Below are positions 44,101 to 52,220 of a DNA stretch of 64,000 nucleotides, piece after piece. Source of the stretch: Oscillospiraceae bacterium (lineage in GTDB: Bacteria; Bacillota; Clostridia; Oscillospirales; Ruminococcaceae). Under the pieces are notes generated by a model, which saw only the letters and a program-made list of their open reading frames with translations, searched no databases and was not told the origin of the DNA. Where the stretch lies: contig JAGOPP010000007.1 of NCBI GenBank assembly GCA_017991935.1, positions 8,821-72,820 of the forward strand, given 5' to 3'. How positions within the stretch are numbered: position 1 is the stretch's first letter; every line of letters starts with the position of its first letter. A program made the translations under genes and the position numbers.

Positions 44101-44582
44101 CCGCCGCCGACATGGACCGTCCCGCCGCCGACGGAGAGGCCCGCCGCGGCCCTGCCGCCCGCGGCGTCCGCCCGATGCTCGAGCATGGCGCTATGGAGCA
44201 GACGCCCGCCCGCGCCGGCGGATTCGCCTCTCGCTTGGGAGACCACATGGGCGATCTCGTGGCCGATCACGCCGCGGCCGGAATCGGTCTCCGGGCGGAA
44301 ATGGCCCGGCGCGAAGCCGATGGTGCCGCCCTGCGCGACCGCCTCGAAGCCGTGCCGCTCGACCGACGGGTTTTCATACAGGCGGAGCCCGGAGAGGTCC
44401 GCGTGGAAGGAGCCCTCCATGCGGCTGCGCAGCGAGGCCGGCATATGAAGCGTCCTCATGGCGGAGAGCGCGTTCCCGCCGGTGCCGAGCAGGCCCTTCC
44501 CGGTTTCCGCCGCGGTTTTTGTTTGCTGGGGCGATTCCCTTTTCCGCTTTTTTCTCTCGGCCTCCAAATCCGCCGAAACCAT
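41157..44582 (-). CDS. DUF4157-domain protein, eCIS-associated effector candidate (1141 aa)
   Basis: Residues about 40-115 form a DUF4157 domain: MPASLRSRMEGSFHADLSGL, then GFAPGHFRPETDSGRGVIGH and the metallopeptidase-like HEIAHVVSQ motif. DUF4157 is a hallmark of proteins encoded with extracellular contractile injection systems (eCIS). The next ~1000 residues are mainly helical: hydrophobic glycine-rich helices (200-330), long charged coiled coils (400-700) and a second hydrophobic stretch near 800-830 (VASWIGACVSAFSAALSISK). The C-terminus (from about 930) resembles no toxin I know. ATG 44582 has GGAGGG 6 nt upstream. The AAA+ gene typical of eCIS loci lies upstream; structural genes are not in the window. 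Confidence 0.85.
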   Translation of the reverse strand: MVSADLEAERKKRKRESPQQTKTAAETGKGLLGTGGNALSAMRTLHMPASLRSRMEGSFHADLSGLRLYENPSVERHGFEAVAQGGTIGFAPGHFRPETDSGRGVIGHEIAHVVSQARGESAGAGGRLLHSAMLEHRADAAGGRAAAGLSVGGGTVHVGGGNSANAPAQGIIMKSDKMKVVNKAPYIREGVWKRGLDDMFLLRAKLVDEAEKAPTGSAPTQQHGRVRTGKRDRLDTAMDVLDPVTSSASSVSGVMNSVSKVSKFAPHVKGFGDSLGVVTSGISISTDIYDLYKDPTWQGVLTLISDTGKFVTGIHNVVGDVKDIVSATGVSDVTGIGKLVPGLQSVLGLLDVAVGIGDMVEQGKARENAKKFVVTMKTKATAAGVDLENPKGAITKELMGLRYDADETAAVAGRMKSALFHVGKRFRFDPSDSTVGDKYRELKSALSAAHGSVESAQTDYSARNRVFGAATVAATASGRQRSAYQAERDKLANMQRIREERRRAVDQAEAHVLKSRGSRDLAKKRKDKVAAAFQSEGIDLDAVAKDKREDFHPMSKLQIIYEHRKAAEESKATATQGPGTPAPEPRDTSFEALMPAFRGVMAFYITYESKNEDVWSFYSGLEAAESGLAQAEGMLENAKKSLAAQEEIIGSHTVSTESMPHKSDTEHESLTREEELRKGENRTAQKKYLDALEAYKKPKADFEFFKSSFEQGYPGGINDSNADKMVSTKDTAETAAKTKKGSYASAMAKAPLAFEKFASSIRMGDLMKKKAGQEMFNAGIDILKGVLDTAAGILDVTGVASWIGACVSAFSAALSISKMIAERVQKRLRIGMNLTQTMEARRKYVTAALSSSTEAVEKTDPGKMTDEQKAAEKEKLRANAGFSHLGRYSSTSDELTKLDQIIQDIIDEAYTAANAEEIEQARKEGKSEKEIAKIAHVTREGKRSHGRDTTRLFKRLICFEMGSPKGKRAELSDIAIYRNAANMLIDAAKEAHDPGTVKTWRDAMKANPKQTAVANPGADAMPGIQALSDLGALKKLWDPLPSLKDVAEKMSAERKDYRNLIKNPAVRVFPELVQWRADVGTGFHHFDESDEEVAAHKEQFLSGYGRDISGTGKGAYAQQHMRGMGARRLAGDMFGDRNAVV

Positions 44583-44627
44583 GGATATCCCTCCGTCTCT
44601 CAAAGATTGTCGCAGTCAAAACGTTTT

Positions 44628-44749
44628 TTACAGGATGCGCAGGCGGGGCGTGACCTTGCCGTTTTTGGCAAAATCCAGCCGGATCGCCTCCGCGATATAA
44701 AAGGCGGTGATCTTCTCCGCGCCGTCATAGGCCGCGAGGTAGGCGGCGC
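44628..44749 (-). pseudogene. Duplicated 3'-end fragment of the AAA+ ATPase gene
   Basis: These 122 bp are about 97% identical to 44794-44915, the last ~40 codons of the AAA+ gene including its stop, and read AAYLAAYDGAEKITAFYIAE... through ...TPRLRIL-stop. The copy lacks any start and lies between the DUF4157 gene and the intact ATPase. It marks a past duplication or an insertion by homologous recombination. Confidence 0.88.
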
Positions 44750-44793
44750 TCGGCGGCGCCGTCCCGATCCGGTCGGGGCGGGGAAATCAAATT

Positions 44794-46944
44794 TTACAGG
44801 ATGCGCAGGCGGGGCGTGACCTTGCCGTTTTTGGCGAAATCGAGCCGGATCGCCTCCGCGATATAAAAGGCGGTGATCTTCTCCGCGCCGTCGTAGGCCG
44901 CGAGGTAGGCGGCGTTGCGCGCCACCATTTTGATCTGGCTGGGGCTGTATTCGAGATCCTCGGCCAGCGCCTCAAACGGGATTTCCTCCGCGAGCGGGCA
45001 CTCGGGCGGGAAGGCGTTTTTCCAGAGCAGGAGCCTCGTCGCGGGCTCCGGGAAGGGGATGTTGACCATATATTCGATGCGGCGGTAAAACGCCCGGTCG
45101 AAATTCATCATCATGTTGGTGGTGAGGATGCAGATGCCGCCGAATTCCTCCATCTTCTGGAGCAGGTGGTTGGTCTCGAGGTTGGAATATTTGTCGTTGG
45201 CGCCGCTCATCTCGGTGGAGCGCTGGGAGAAGAGGGAATCCGCCTCGTCGAAAAACAGGATCGCGTTGGTGCTTTCGGCCTCGCGGAAGACCTCGGTCAG
45301 GTTTTTCTCGGTCTCGCCGACGTATTTGCTGAAAATGGAGGAGAGGTCCACCTTGAGCAGGTCGAGCCCCAGCGCCTGCGCGACGACGTGCGCGCACATC
45401 GTCTTTCCGGTGCCCGGGCTGCCGTAAAACAGGATGCTCACGCCCCTCCCATAGGCGTATTTCTTGCCGAACCCCCACCGGTTGTTGACGACGTATTGTT
45501 TGTCGACCCGGTCGATGATATGCAGGACCTGTAAACGGACGGGGTCGGGCAGGATGATGTCGTCGAGGGTATAAAACGGCTTGACCTTGTGGCAGTGCGG
45601 CGTGCGGTTCTTCACGTCGCTCGCCCGGACGACGGCGGCGATGTCCCTCTCCGTGAGCGGCCGGTCCCCGGCCTCAAAGAGGGCGGTGCGGACGGCGTCG
45701 CGGATCTGCCGGGGCGTCATGCGGTAGCGGGTCGAGAGGGCGTAGGCGTCCTCCTCCCGGAGCAGGCGGCCGATGTAGTGGCTCCACAGCGTCTCCGATT
45801 CCGGCGGGGTGAGCCGCCCGACCGGGAAGAGAACCGGGGAGAACTCCCTGCTCTCCGGCAGCGGAAAGTCCGCGCCCGCGAGCATAAATACGAACAAAAA
45901 GCCGAATTCCGCGAGCGCGGAGAGGATCTCCTCCGGCTTCCTCGCGGGCTCCGGGTCCCCGCAGCAGAGCGCGGGGACGAATCCGTGGATGGAGCAGGCG
46001 GCGGCGACGGCCACGCAGGCGGCCCGGTAATCCGCGGGCGGGAGCGCATCCATCGCGTCGAGGTCAAGAAAGAGCAGGTCGAGGCCCATCCGGCGCGCGG
46101 CGTGGCGGGCCAGAAAATGCCGCCCGGAGCCCTCCTCGCCGCAAAGGACGGCGATCACCGGATACTCCTGCTCGCCGGAGGCGGAGCAGACGGAGCAGAT
46201 CCGGTCAAGGAGCCCCTCCCGGATCAAGACGGGCTCAAGGTCGTCCCCGTCGCGGCGGCAGTCGAAAAGCTCGGTGAATTCGGAGAGAAACGCGTCGGGC
46301 AGGCGGCTGCCGAGGAACGCGTGAAACACGCTCTCCCGCAGCAGAAAGGAGCAGGAGAGCCCCCTGCCGCTGCCGATGAAGAAGAGGTCCCAGCGGTAGC
46401 CGGAATGCGGGAAGACGAGGCAGTCACTCAGGGAGGGGGCCTCCTCCAAAGAGGAGAGGCCGTAGGCGAGGGAGAGGGTCGGCAGCGCCTCGGCGGGGCC
46501 GGCCTGCATCCGGGCGAAGACCTGCTCATACTTTCTGTCCGCGAGCACGGCCATGCCCAAGAGCACGCAGAGGCGGCGGAAGTGGTCGCGAAAAAGGCTC
46601 CCGAAGACCCAAGAGAGCGGGTTCGGCCTCCCCTCGCAGGCATCCCCGATCCGGCTCTCGAGGTAGGCCCAGCCGTCCGCGATCTGCCGGCGAAACTCCG
46701 GCTTCAGCCCAAGGTCGCTGTTGCGAAGATAAGAAAATTCGAGCGAAGCGGGGATCCGCTCGGGGCGGATGGCCGTCCCCGGCAGGTGAAAAAAGGAGGG
46801 CTTGCCGCCGGCCCCGCCCTCGGCGAGAGCGGCAAAGCCGAGGTAGAGATCCACGAGCCGCAGGCAGTCGCGCATCTGCTCCTCAAAACTGAGAAAGGGC
46901 GTCCCTATTTTTTTTCGGTCGAAGTAGCTGTCGAACGGTTCCAA
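44794..46944 (-). CDS. AAA+ ATPase of the eCIS-associated (Afp15-like) type (716 aa)
   Basis: The C-terminal ~270 residues are a classical AAA+ module: Walker A GSPGTGKT, Walker B ILFFDEADSLF, sensor-1 ILTTNM, Arg finger region FYRRIEYMVNIPFPE. The ~430-residue N-terminal part is helical and contains a second, degenerate nucleotide-binding-like region (IAVLCGEEGSGRHFLARHAA). This layout matches ATPases encoded in eCIS loci, which act in particle assembly or disassembly. Start choice: TTG 46944 has GGGGAG 7 nt upstream; an ATG at 47064 has no ribosome site and lies only 4 nt after a perfect -10, so it is probably untranscribed or leaderless. Confidence 0.85.
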   Translation of the reverse strand: MEPFDSYFDRKKIGTPFLSFEEQMRDCLRLVDLYLGFAALAEGGAGGKPSFFHLPGTAIRPERIPASLEFSYLRNSDLGLKPEFRRQIADGWAYLESRIGDACEGRPNPLSWVFGSLFRDHFRRLCVLLGMAVLADRKYEQVFARMQAGPAEALPTLSLAYGLSSLEEAPSLSDCLVFPHSGYRWDLFFIGSGRGLSCSFLLRESVFHAFLGSRLPDAFLSEFTELFDCRRDGDDLEPVLIREGLLDRICSVCSASGEQEYPVIAVLCGEEGSGRHFLARHAARRMGLDLLFLDLDAMDALPPADYRAACVAVAAACSIHGFVPALCCGDPEPARKPEEILSALAEFGFLFVFMLAGADFPLPESREFSPVLFPVGRLTPPESETLWSHYIGRLLREEDAYALSTRYRMTPRQIRDAVRTALFEAGDRPLTERDIAAVVRASDVKNRTPHCHKVKPFYTLDDIILPDPVRLQVLHIIDRVDKQYVVNNRWGFGKKYAYGRGVSILFYGSPGTGKTMCAHVVAQALGLDLLKVDLSSIFSKYVGETEKNLTEVFREAESTNAILFFDEADSLFSQRSTEMSGANDKYSNLETNHLLQKMEEFGGICILTTNMMMNFDRAFYRRIEYMVNIPFPEPATRLLLWKNAFPPECPLAEEIPFEALAEDLEYSPSQIKMVARNAAYLAAYDGAEKITAFYIAEAIRLDFAKNGKVTPRLRIL

Positions 46945-47068
46945 TTTTTTTCTCCCCTGAAGCATCGAGCGGTCAAAACGGGCTCCGGCCGCCGGGCCCC
47001 CGATTCGGGGGCCGTTTCCGGGCCGGACCCGCGCTTTTTCAGGAAGGTACTTCCAATTATCCATTTTT

Positions 47069-47097
47069 ATTATACTGGTATCTTATCTAAATTACAA
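47069..47097 (-). promoter_or_regulatory. Promoter of the AAA+/DUF4157 transcript
   Basis: Minus strand TTGTAA (47097-47092), 17-bp spacer, TATAAT (47074-47069), giving a ~125-nt leader to the TTG start. Confidence 0.75.
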
Positions 47098-47107
47098 CTG
47101 ACCAAAA

Positions 47108-47576
47108 GTACAGGATCCGGCTTTTTATCCAAGTTTGCCGCCCGTTTTGCCATCCCTTTTTCCACGAAAAATTCGGGGGAAAAGGAGGGCCGCACGGCAT
47201 CCCGCGCGGGCAACTCCCGCCGTCCGTCCCCCTCCAAACTCCGGCGGGGGCGCTCCCCGCAAGGGTGCGCGCCCCCGCATGGACGACAGACTCTGACTCT
47301 GTTTGGCGCGCGCGGTCTCCGAGGACGCGGACGCGACGGCGTCGGCGTGCTCAAACGGGCCGCCCCCCGCGCGTGGAATGCATTTTATTTATTTTTCTCT
47401 TATAATTTGGCCGTCCCCGTGGCGCGCGGCGGGGAGCCCCCGGGCGGCGGAGTGAAACCGGTTTCGTATCCCAAAACAAAACGGGACGATTTTTTCGCCG
47501 TATGGGGAAAAAGAGAGAAAAACCGGCCGGAGATTCATAAATTGTTACAAAACCGAAAATTTCATCAAGCTTGTTC
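47108..47576. other. Large intergenic region, no gene seen
   Basis: GC-rich in 47170-47350 with GGGCGC/GCGCCC dyads, AT-rich in 47380-47410 (a lone TATAAT near 47400) and again after 47500. No frame has start signals or recognisable content. Confidence 0.4.
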
Positions 47577-47605
47577 TTGTAAATCTATTCTTAGAGTGAT
47601 ACACT
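47577..47605 (+). promoter_or_regulatory. Promoter of the Hpt/GGDEF/EAL genes
   Basis: TTGTAA (47577-47582), 17-bp spacer, TACACT (47600-47605). The leader to the Hpt start is about 365 nt and includes a GGCAT/ATGCC hairpin at 47680-47700; no known riboswitch was recognised. Confidence 0.6.
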
Positions 47606-47977
47606 GAATAAGAAATTGAGAGGGAAATTCTTTAAAAATGCAATTTCATGGGAATTCCTGACAGGCGAAAGGAGCCGCGCCGTCGGCATGAGCATGCCGG
47701 CCGCGTCCGGCGATTCGGATCCGGCATACCGCCGGGCTTCGTTTTCGGCTCTTTTCTGTGCGGACGATCCCCGGCCGCGGCGGGGAGAGAGCGCCCCCGC
47801 GCCCAACCGACCGGCCGCCGGCCGCGGCTCATGCCGCGGCATTCCGGGCGCCCGCGAGAAAGTGTCGGGCAATCCTATGCGGTCCGTATGAATGATCATG
47901 CAAAAGGGCGGAGCAAATTCCATCCGCCCGGGAGAGGCAATCGGGATTATTTCGGGTTGAAATGCAGGAGGAATTTT

Positions 47978-48337
47978 ATGGAGCATCCGTTGTTGATCGA
48001 ACTGGAAGAGCTGGGGTGCAATGTCAAAGACGGTCTGTATAACTGCATGGACATGGAGGATTTTTATATAAAGATGGTGAGAAAAGCGGTCCCGGAGGAT
48101 TCCCTCCGCCCGCTGATCGAAGCCTGCGGGGCCGCGGATGTCAAAGCCTGCTTCGAGCGTTCCCACGCGCTGAAGGGCGTGTACGCCAACCTTGGACTAA
48201 AGCCGCTTTTTGATCTCAATACCCCGATCGTCGAGACCACCCGGCACGGCGGCTTCGACGGGGTGCCGGAGGCCCTCGAAAAGCTGATTGCGGAGCATAA
48301 GCGTTTCGAGGAAACCATCGGGAAATACCCGGAATGA
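47978..48337 (+). CDS. Hpt-domain phosphotransfer protein (119 aa)
   Basis: Four-helix Hpt domain with the phospho-acceptor motif HALKG (RSHALKGVYANLGL, residues ~61-75). Such proteins relay phosphate between hybrid kinases and receivers. GGAGG lies 7-8 nt before ATG 47978. It is followed 24 nt later by a receiver-GGDEF protein, its likely partner; no histidine kinase is adjacent, so the donor is elsewhere. Confidence 0.88.
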   Translation: MEHPLLIELEELGCNVKDGLYNCMDMEDFYIKMVRKAVPEDSLRPLIEACGAADVKACFERSHALKGVYANLGLKPLFDLNTPIVETTRHGGFDGVPEALEKLIAEHKRFEETIGKYPE

Positions 48338-48361
48338 TCTTCATGAAAGAAGAGTTTTTGT

Positions 48362-49591
48362 ATGCAGGATGACAAGATGAAAATTCTGATCGCCGATAAC
48401 ACCGAAGTGACCCGTGAGATGATTAAGAACTCATTTCAGGGTCAGTTCGACCTGTTGGAGGCGACGGATGGCGAAGAGGCCATCGAGATTCTGCAGCGTC
48501 ATCATGAGAGTTTGATCGCCGTGATCCTCGACCTGTTTTTGCCCAAACAGGACGGCTTCGCGGTGATGGATTATATCAAGAAAAACGGCCTGATGCACAA
48601 GATCCCGGTCATTTTGTGCATCGACGAAGTCAACAACGACATCCTGAAAAAAAGCTTTGAATACGGCGTCGTGGACATCGTGAGCAAGAGCGAGTCCGTG
48701 CGTCTGTCCTATAACCGCGTCATGAACGCGATCAGCCTGTTCCGCTACCGCCGGTGTCTGGAGGTCAGCAAGGAATCCGTAATCGCGGAGTACGTCCCGG
48801 AGAAGGAGGCCATGACGATCCTAAAAAGCAGGGATCTTCGGGCCGATCTGTTAAAAGTGTATCCGGCGGACAGCATCAACAAATATCTGCACCCGGACGA
48901 CGCGGATTCCCTTTGGAATATTTTGTCCAAGCCGACCGAGGACGGCTATAACAGCGTGCTGCTCGCGCGGATCAAATTCGGCGACGCCTACCGGTGGAAC
49001 AGCGTCTCTTTCAAGCCGATCTTCGCGGACAGCGGGATCGTCAAATCCATCATCATCTCGGCGATCGACATCAACGAGGAGTATGAGCGGGAGCTGCAGC
49101 TGAAGCGGATGGCGGAGACGGACGCCAAGACCGGCATGAAAAACGAGTCGGCGTTTGAGATCGAGGTGACGCAGCGCCTCAAGAAGATGTCCGGCAAGGA
49201 GCGCGGGATTTTTGCCATGCTCGACGTCGACGGTTTTAAGATGATCAACGACATCTACGGCCACATGATCGGGGACGACGTGCTCGTCATCATCGGCAAC
49301 GCGATCAAGCGGGGCATCCGCTCCTCCGACATCGCTTCGCGCCTGCACGGGGACGAGTTTTCGATCTGGCTTGACGGCATGGACAGCAAGGGCTTCGCGA
49401 TTGCGACCATCCAAAGGATCAACGATCTGATCGAGGAGGAAGCGCGCAAAAAAGAAAAGCCGATCGCCCGTGTGTCGGCGGGCTTCGCCGTGGCGACGCC
49501 CGGCTCCACCTACCCCACCTTATATCAGCGCGCGGATAAAGCGCTTTATTTTTCAAAAGAGAAGCGCCTGTTATGTACCGAGGCCACGTGA
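48362..49591 (+). CDS. Receiver-PAS-like-GGDEF response regulator (409 aa)
   Basis: Residues 5-125: receiver domain (acidic ADN start, phospho-Asp in VILDLFLPK, but the switch-Lys region VSKSES is atypical). Residues 140-235: PAS-like sensor. Residues 245-405: GGDEF diguanylate cyclase domain with FAMLDVDGFKMINDIYGH and active-site loop HGDEF instead of GGDEF. The first Gly change is compatible with activity in some homologues, so c-di-GMP synthesis is possible but not certain. Weak ribosome site; start 48362 or the in-frame ATG at 48377. Confidence 0.9.
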   Translation: MQDDKMKILIADNTEVTREMIKNSFQGQFDLLEATDGEEAIEILQRHHESLIAVILDLFLPKQDGFAVMDYIKKNGLMHKIPVILCIDEVNNDILKKSFEYGVVDIVSKSESVRLSYNRVMNAISLFRYRRCLEVSKESVIAEYVPEKEAMTILKSRDLRADLLKVYPADSINKYLHPDDADSLWNILSKPTEDGYNSVLLARIKFGDAYRWNSVSFKPIFADSGIVKSIIISAIDINEEYERELQLKRMAETDAKTGMKNESAFEIEVTQRLKKMSGKERGIFAMLDVDGFKMINDIYGHMIGDDVLVIIGNAIKRGIRSSDIASRLHGDEFSIWLDGMDSKGFAIATIQRINDLIEEEARKKEKPIARVSAGFAVATPGSTYPTLYQRADKALYFSKEKRLLCTEAT

Positions 49592-49790
49592 GCGAGCGGA
49601 TCTGGCGATCCGATCGGGGCCGGGACGGGAGGCAGCGCGCGCAGGACGTCGTTCGCGGGGAGCCGCCGGCCATGCCCGGAATTTCGGCATCCTTGCGGCC
49701 GGCTTTTCTTTTTTCGTTTTTTCTTTTGGGGGTGCCGGAGCCGCTTCCGGCCATGAATTACCACAAATACGGGATACCGGAGGAAAAACC

Positions 49791-51704
49791 ATGCTGAGGC
49801 GTCTGACTCCATTTGCGGTTGCCGCTTTTGCCTGCGTACTGCTGGCGGCGCTCCCCTCCTACGCGGAGGGGACGTCCGGGGTGGGAGAAGCATCCCCGGC
49901 GGCGGACGCCCCGATTCTGGTCGCGGGCTGCCGCGACGGCGGGCCGATCGAATATTATGACGAAGAAACGGGCGCGTTTGCCGGGATCATGCCGGATCTC
50001 TTGGAGGAGATCGGCAGGCGGACGGGCCTCGAGTTCCAATACGTCGCTCCCCCCGCGGGAGGCGGCAGGAGGGAGCTCGCCGAGAATTTGCAGGTCGAGA
50101 TCGTCTCCGCGGTCAAGGACGACGGCGAATTCGACGGTCTGGATCTGCAAAGAAGCGACATGGGGCTTACCTATGAGGCCGAGGGCGAATCCCGCAGCGC
50201 TTATTTCGCGTTTACGCGGCTCGCCAGCCCGGAGCTGATCCAAAGCTTCAACGAGGCGCTCGAAGAGGTCCTGCACAGCGACGAGATGAACCGCATCCTG
50301 ATGGGATACGCGGTCGAGAACGGGCGGGGGGAAAACCTTGGCTGGACGGCGGTCCTGATCGGCGCCGTGTTTCTTGCGGCGGTCGTGTCCATCACCGCGC
50401 TCGCGCGAAAAAACCGCGTGCTCATGCATGAGCAGCGCTATACCGAGCTGTTCGACGATCTGACCGGCGTCTGGAATCTCGACCATTTCTGCCTGTATTA
50501 CGACAGGCAGCTCACGGACAGCCAGCGGGCGGAGTATTCCGTCGTCTACTTCAGCGAGGATTTTAAACAGCTCTACGACCGCTACGGCACCGAGGAGGTC
50601 AACCATTTCCTAAAATATATGGCCCATATCTTGGCGAGAAACATGGGCGACGGCGGGATGCTCTGCCGGATGGAGAACGAGTCTTTCGTGCTCGCGCGGA
50701 AGACGGCCTCTCAGGGGGAGCTGGAAACTTGGGCGGCCCGGGTGCTCGATAAGATCGACGCCTACCCGGTGGTGTTTTCAAAGGACTATGAGATCGGCAT
50801 TCACGCCGGCATCTATTCCATCCAAAAAGAGGACCGCTTCGCCCAGAACGTCATCTATTACTGCAAAGAGGCGTACAAATACGCCCTCAAGCACAAGCTG
50901 TCCTACGCGATCTGCGGCAAGGACATCCTCAACGAGATGCAGGAGCAGGACCAGCTGATCTCCATGGCCTCCGAGGCGTTCCGTACGGAGCAGTTCGCCA
51001 TCTACGCGCAGCCCTACGTCAGCCTCTCCGAGGACGGCATCTACGGCTGCGAGGCGCTGGTGCGGTGGAACCACCCGACCAAGGGGCTTTTGAAGCCGGA
51101 TAAATTCATCTCGCTCTTCGAGGGGCAGGGCACGATTTTGGATCTGGATCTGTACCTGTTCGAGCGGGTCTGCCGCTGGCAGCAGCAGCGGAATATCCGG
51201 GGCGAAAAGAAGATGGTCATCTCCTGCAACTTTTCGAGATTCGATTTCGCCTCCCCGCTGCTGGCGGAAAAGCTGATCGAGATCCTCAACCGGTACACGG
51301 TCGATCCCAGACAGATCGCCATCGAGATCACCGAGAGCGTGGTGCAGGAAAATAACGCGACCGCGCAGCGGAATATAGAGGCCCTGCGCCGGATGAATTT
51401 CAGCATCTACCTCGACGATTTCGGCTCCGGGAGCACCTCGTATTCCGATCTGAAGAATTACCCGATCGACATCCTGAAGCTGGACCGCTCGCTGCTGCTC
51501 ATGGCGGACAACGAGAAGGGCGCGGTGATACTGGATTCCATCGTCTCTCTGGGGCACAGGCTCAATTTCAGCATCGTCTGCGAGGGCGCCGAGACCGAGG
51601 AGCAGATCGCGCTGCTGCGAAAGCTCAAATGCGATTATATCCAAGGCTTCTATTACTACCGCCCGATGCCGCTCAGCGAGGCGGATAAGCTGATGGACAA
51701 GTGA
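49791..51704 (+). CDS. Periplasmic-sensor, degenerate GGDEF, EAL phosphodiesterase (637 aa)
   Basis: Signal peptide (residues 1-26, FAVAAFACVLLAALPSYA), then a short solute-binding-protein-3-like sensor (40-160), one membrane helix (AVLIGAVFLAAVVSITAL), a degenerate GGDEF domain (MENESF at the active site) and a complete EAL domain with CEALVRW, EITES and the DDFGSG loop. It likely degrades c-di-GMP in response to an extracellular ligand, opposing the upstream GGDEF protein. The sensor looks truncated compared with full solute-binding proteins. GGAGG is 7 nt before ATG 49791. Confidence 0.9.
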   Translation: MLRRLTPFAVAAFACVLLAALPSYAEGTSGVGEASPAADAPILVAGCRDGGPIEYYDEETGAFAGIMPDLLEEIGRRTGLEFQYVAPPAGGGRRELAENLQVEIVSAVKDDGEFDGLDLQRSDMGLTYEAEGESRSAYFAFTRLASPELIQSFNEALEEVLHSDEMNRILMGYAVENGRGENLGWTAVLIGAVFLAAVVSITALARKNRVLMHEQRYTELFDDLTGVWNLDHFCLYYDRQLTDSQRAEYSVVYFSEDFKQLYDRYGTEEVNHFLKYMAHILARNMGDGGMLCRMENESFVLARKTASQGELETWAARVLDKIDAYPVVFSKDYEIGIHAGIYSIQKEDRFAQNVIYYCKEAYKYALKHKLSYAICGKDILNEMQEQDQLISMASEAFRTEQFAIYAQPYVSLSEDGIYGCEALVRWNHPTKGLLKPDKFISLFEGQGTILDLDLYLFERVCRWQQQRNIRGEKKMVISCNFSRFDFASPLLAEKLIEILNRYTVDPRQIAIEITESVVQENNATAQRNIEALRRMNFSIYLDDFGSGSTSYSDLKNYPIDILKLDRSLLLMADNEKGAVILDSIVSLGHRLNFSIVCEGAETEEQIALLRKLKCDYIQGFYYYRPMPLSEADKLMDK

Positions 51705-51733
51705 CCCCCGCGGGGCGCCTCATAACCGATAAC

Positions 51734-51764
51734 AAAAAAGCACGCCGTCCGGCGTGCTTTTTTT
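51734..51764. terminator. Terminator after the EAL gene
   Basis: AAAAAAGCACGCC/GGCGTGCTTTTTTT hairpin, flanked by A- and T-runs. Confidence 0.88.
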
Positions 51765-51816
51765 GCCGTGGCGCGCGAAAAAACCGGCTCATTTGCGGAA
51801 CTTTGGAAACCGGAGG

Positions 51817-51844
51817 TGATACTTCGGAAAGCCAAGACATATAA
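51817..51844 (+). promoter_or_regulatory. Possible forespore (sigma-G-like) promoter of the germination operon
   Basis: TGATA (51817-51821) and CATATAA (51838-51844) with a 16-nt gap resemble the sigma-G -35/-10 pair imperfectly. Csp and SleC genes are forespore-expressed in other Clostridia. Confidence 0.3.
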
Positions 51845-51931
51845 ATGTTTAAGAAAAACCGGCCGTTTGCGCCTTTGGCCGCGTGATTTGCGGCGGAGTT
51901 TCTTTCGATGAACCGGGAAGGGGGGTCTCTA

Positions 51932-52195
51932 TTGAAAAAAACATTCCCGGCCACAGCGGCGCAAAAGCATCTGCTCAACTTTCAGCCCGCGCAGTCGCGC
52001 TGCCGGTTGAAAGCGGATGTGCAGACCATCGCCAACTGTCTCAATGTCATCGTTTTTGTCTGGTTGACCGACGGAAACGGATATTGGTACTACATGAAAC
52101 GCACGTGGGGCAATCTGCTGATCGGCTATGTCCTGATCCACAACCGGTGGAACTACCATCCCATCGAAAAAGGACGGATCGTGACCTATTTCTAA
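51932..52195 (+). CDS. Small protein of the germination operon (87 aa)
   Basis: TTG 51932 has AAGGGGGG 6 nt upstream; an earlier ATG at 51908 precedes that site. Core sequence LKADVQTIANCLNVIVFVWL followed by NGYWYYMKRTWGNLLIGYV is seen in unnamed clostridial proteins. One possible beta-rich or weakly hydrophobic core, no signal peptide. It is 25 nt upstream of the first Csp gene and likely co-expressed in spores. Function unknown. Confidence 0.7.
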   Translation: MKKTFPATAAQKHLLNFQPAQSRCRLKADVQTIANCLNVIVFVWLTDGNGYWYYMKRTWGNLLIGYVLIHNRWNYHPIEKGRIVTYF

Positions 52196-52220
52196 GAAAG
52201 GGGGCGGAAAGAACATCCGG

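Noticed and set aside
45589..47607. 672-codon plus-strand frame opposite the AAA+ gene
   Set aside because: Antisense shadow of a gene with clear Walker motifs; no ribosome site.
47648..47977. N-terminal extension of the Hpt protein
   Set aside because: The frame is open but Arg/Pro-rich without homology; a strong ribosome site precedes ATG 47978.
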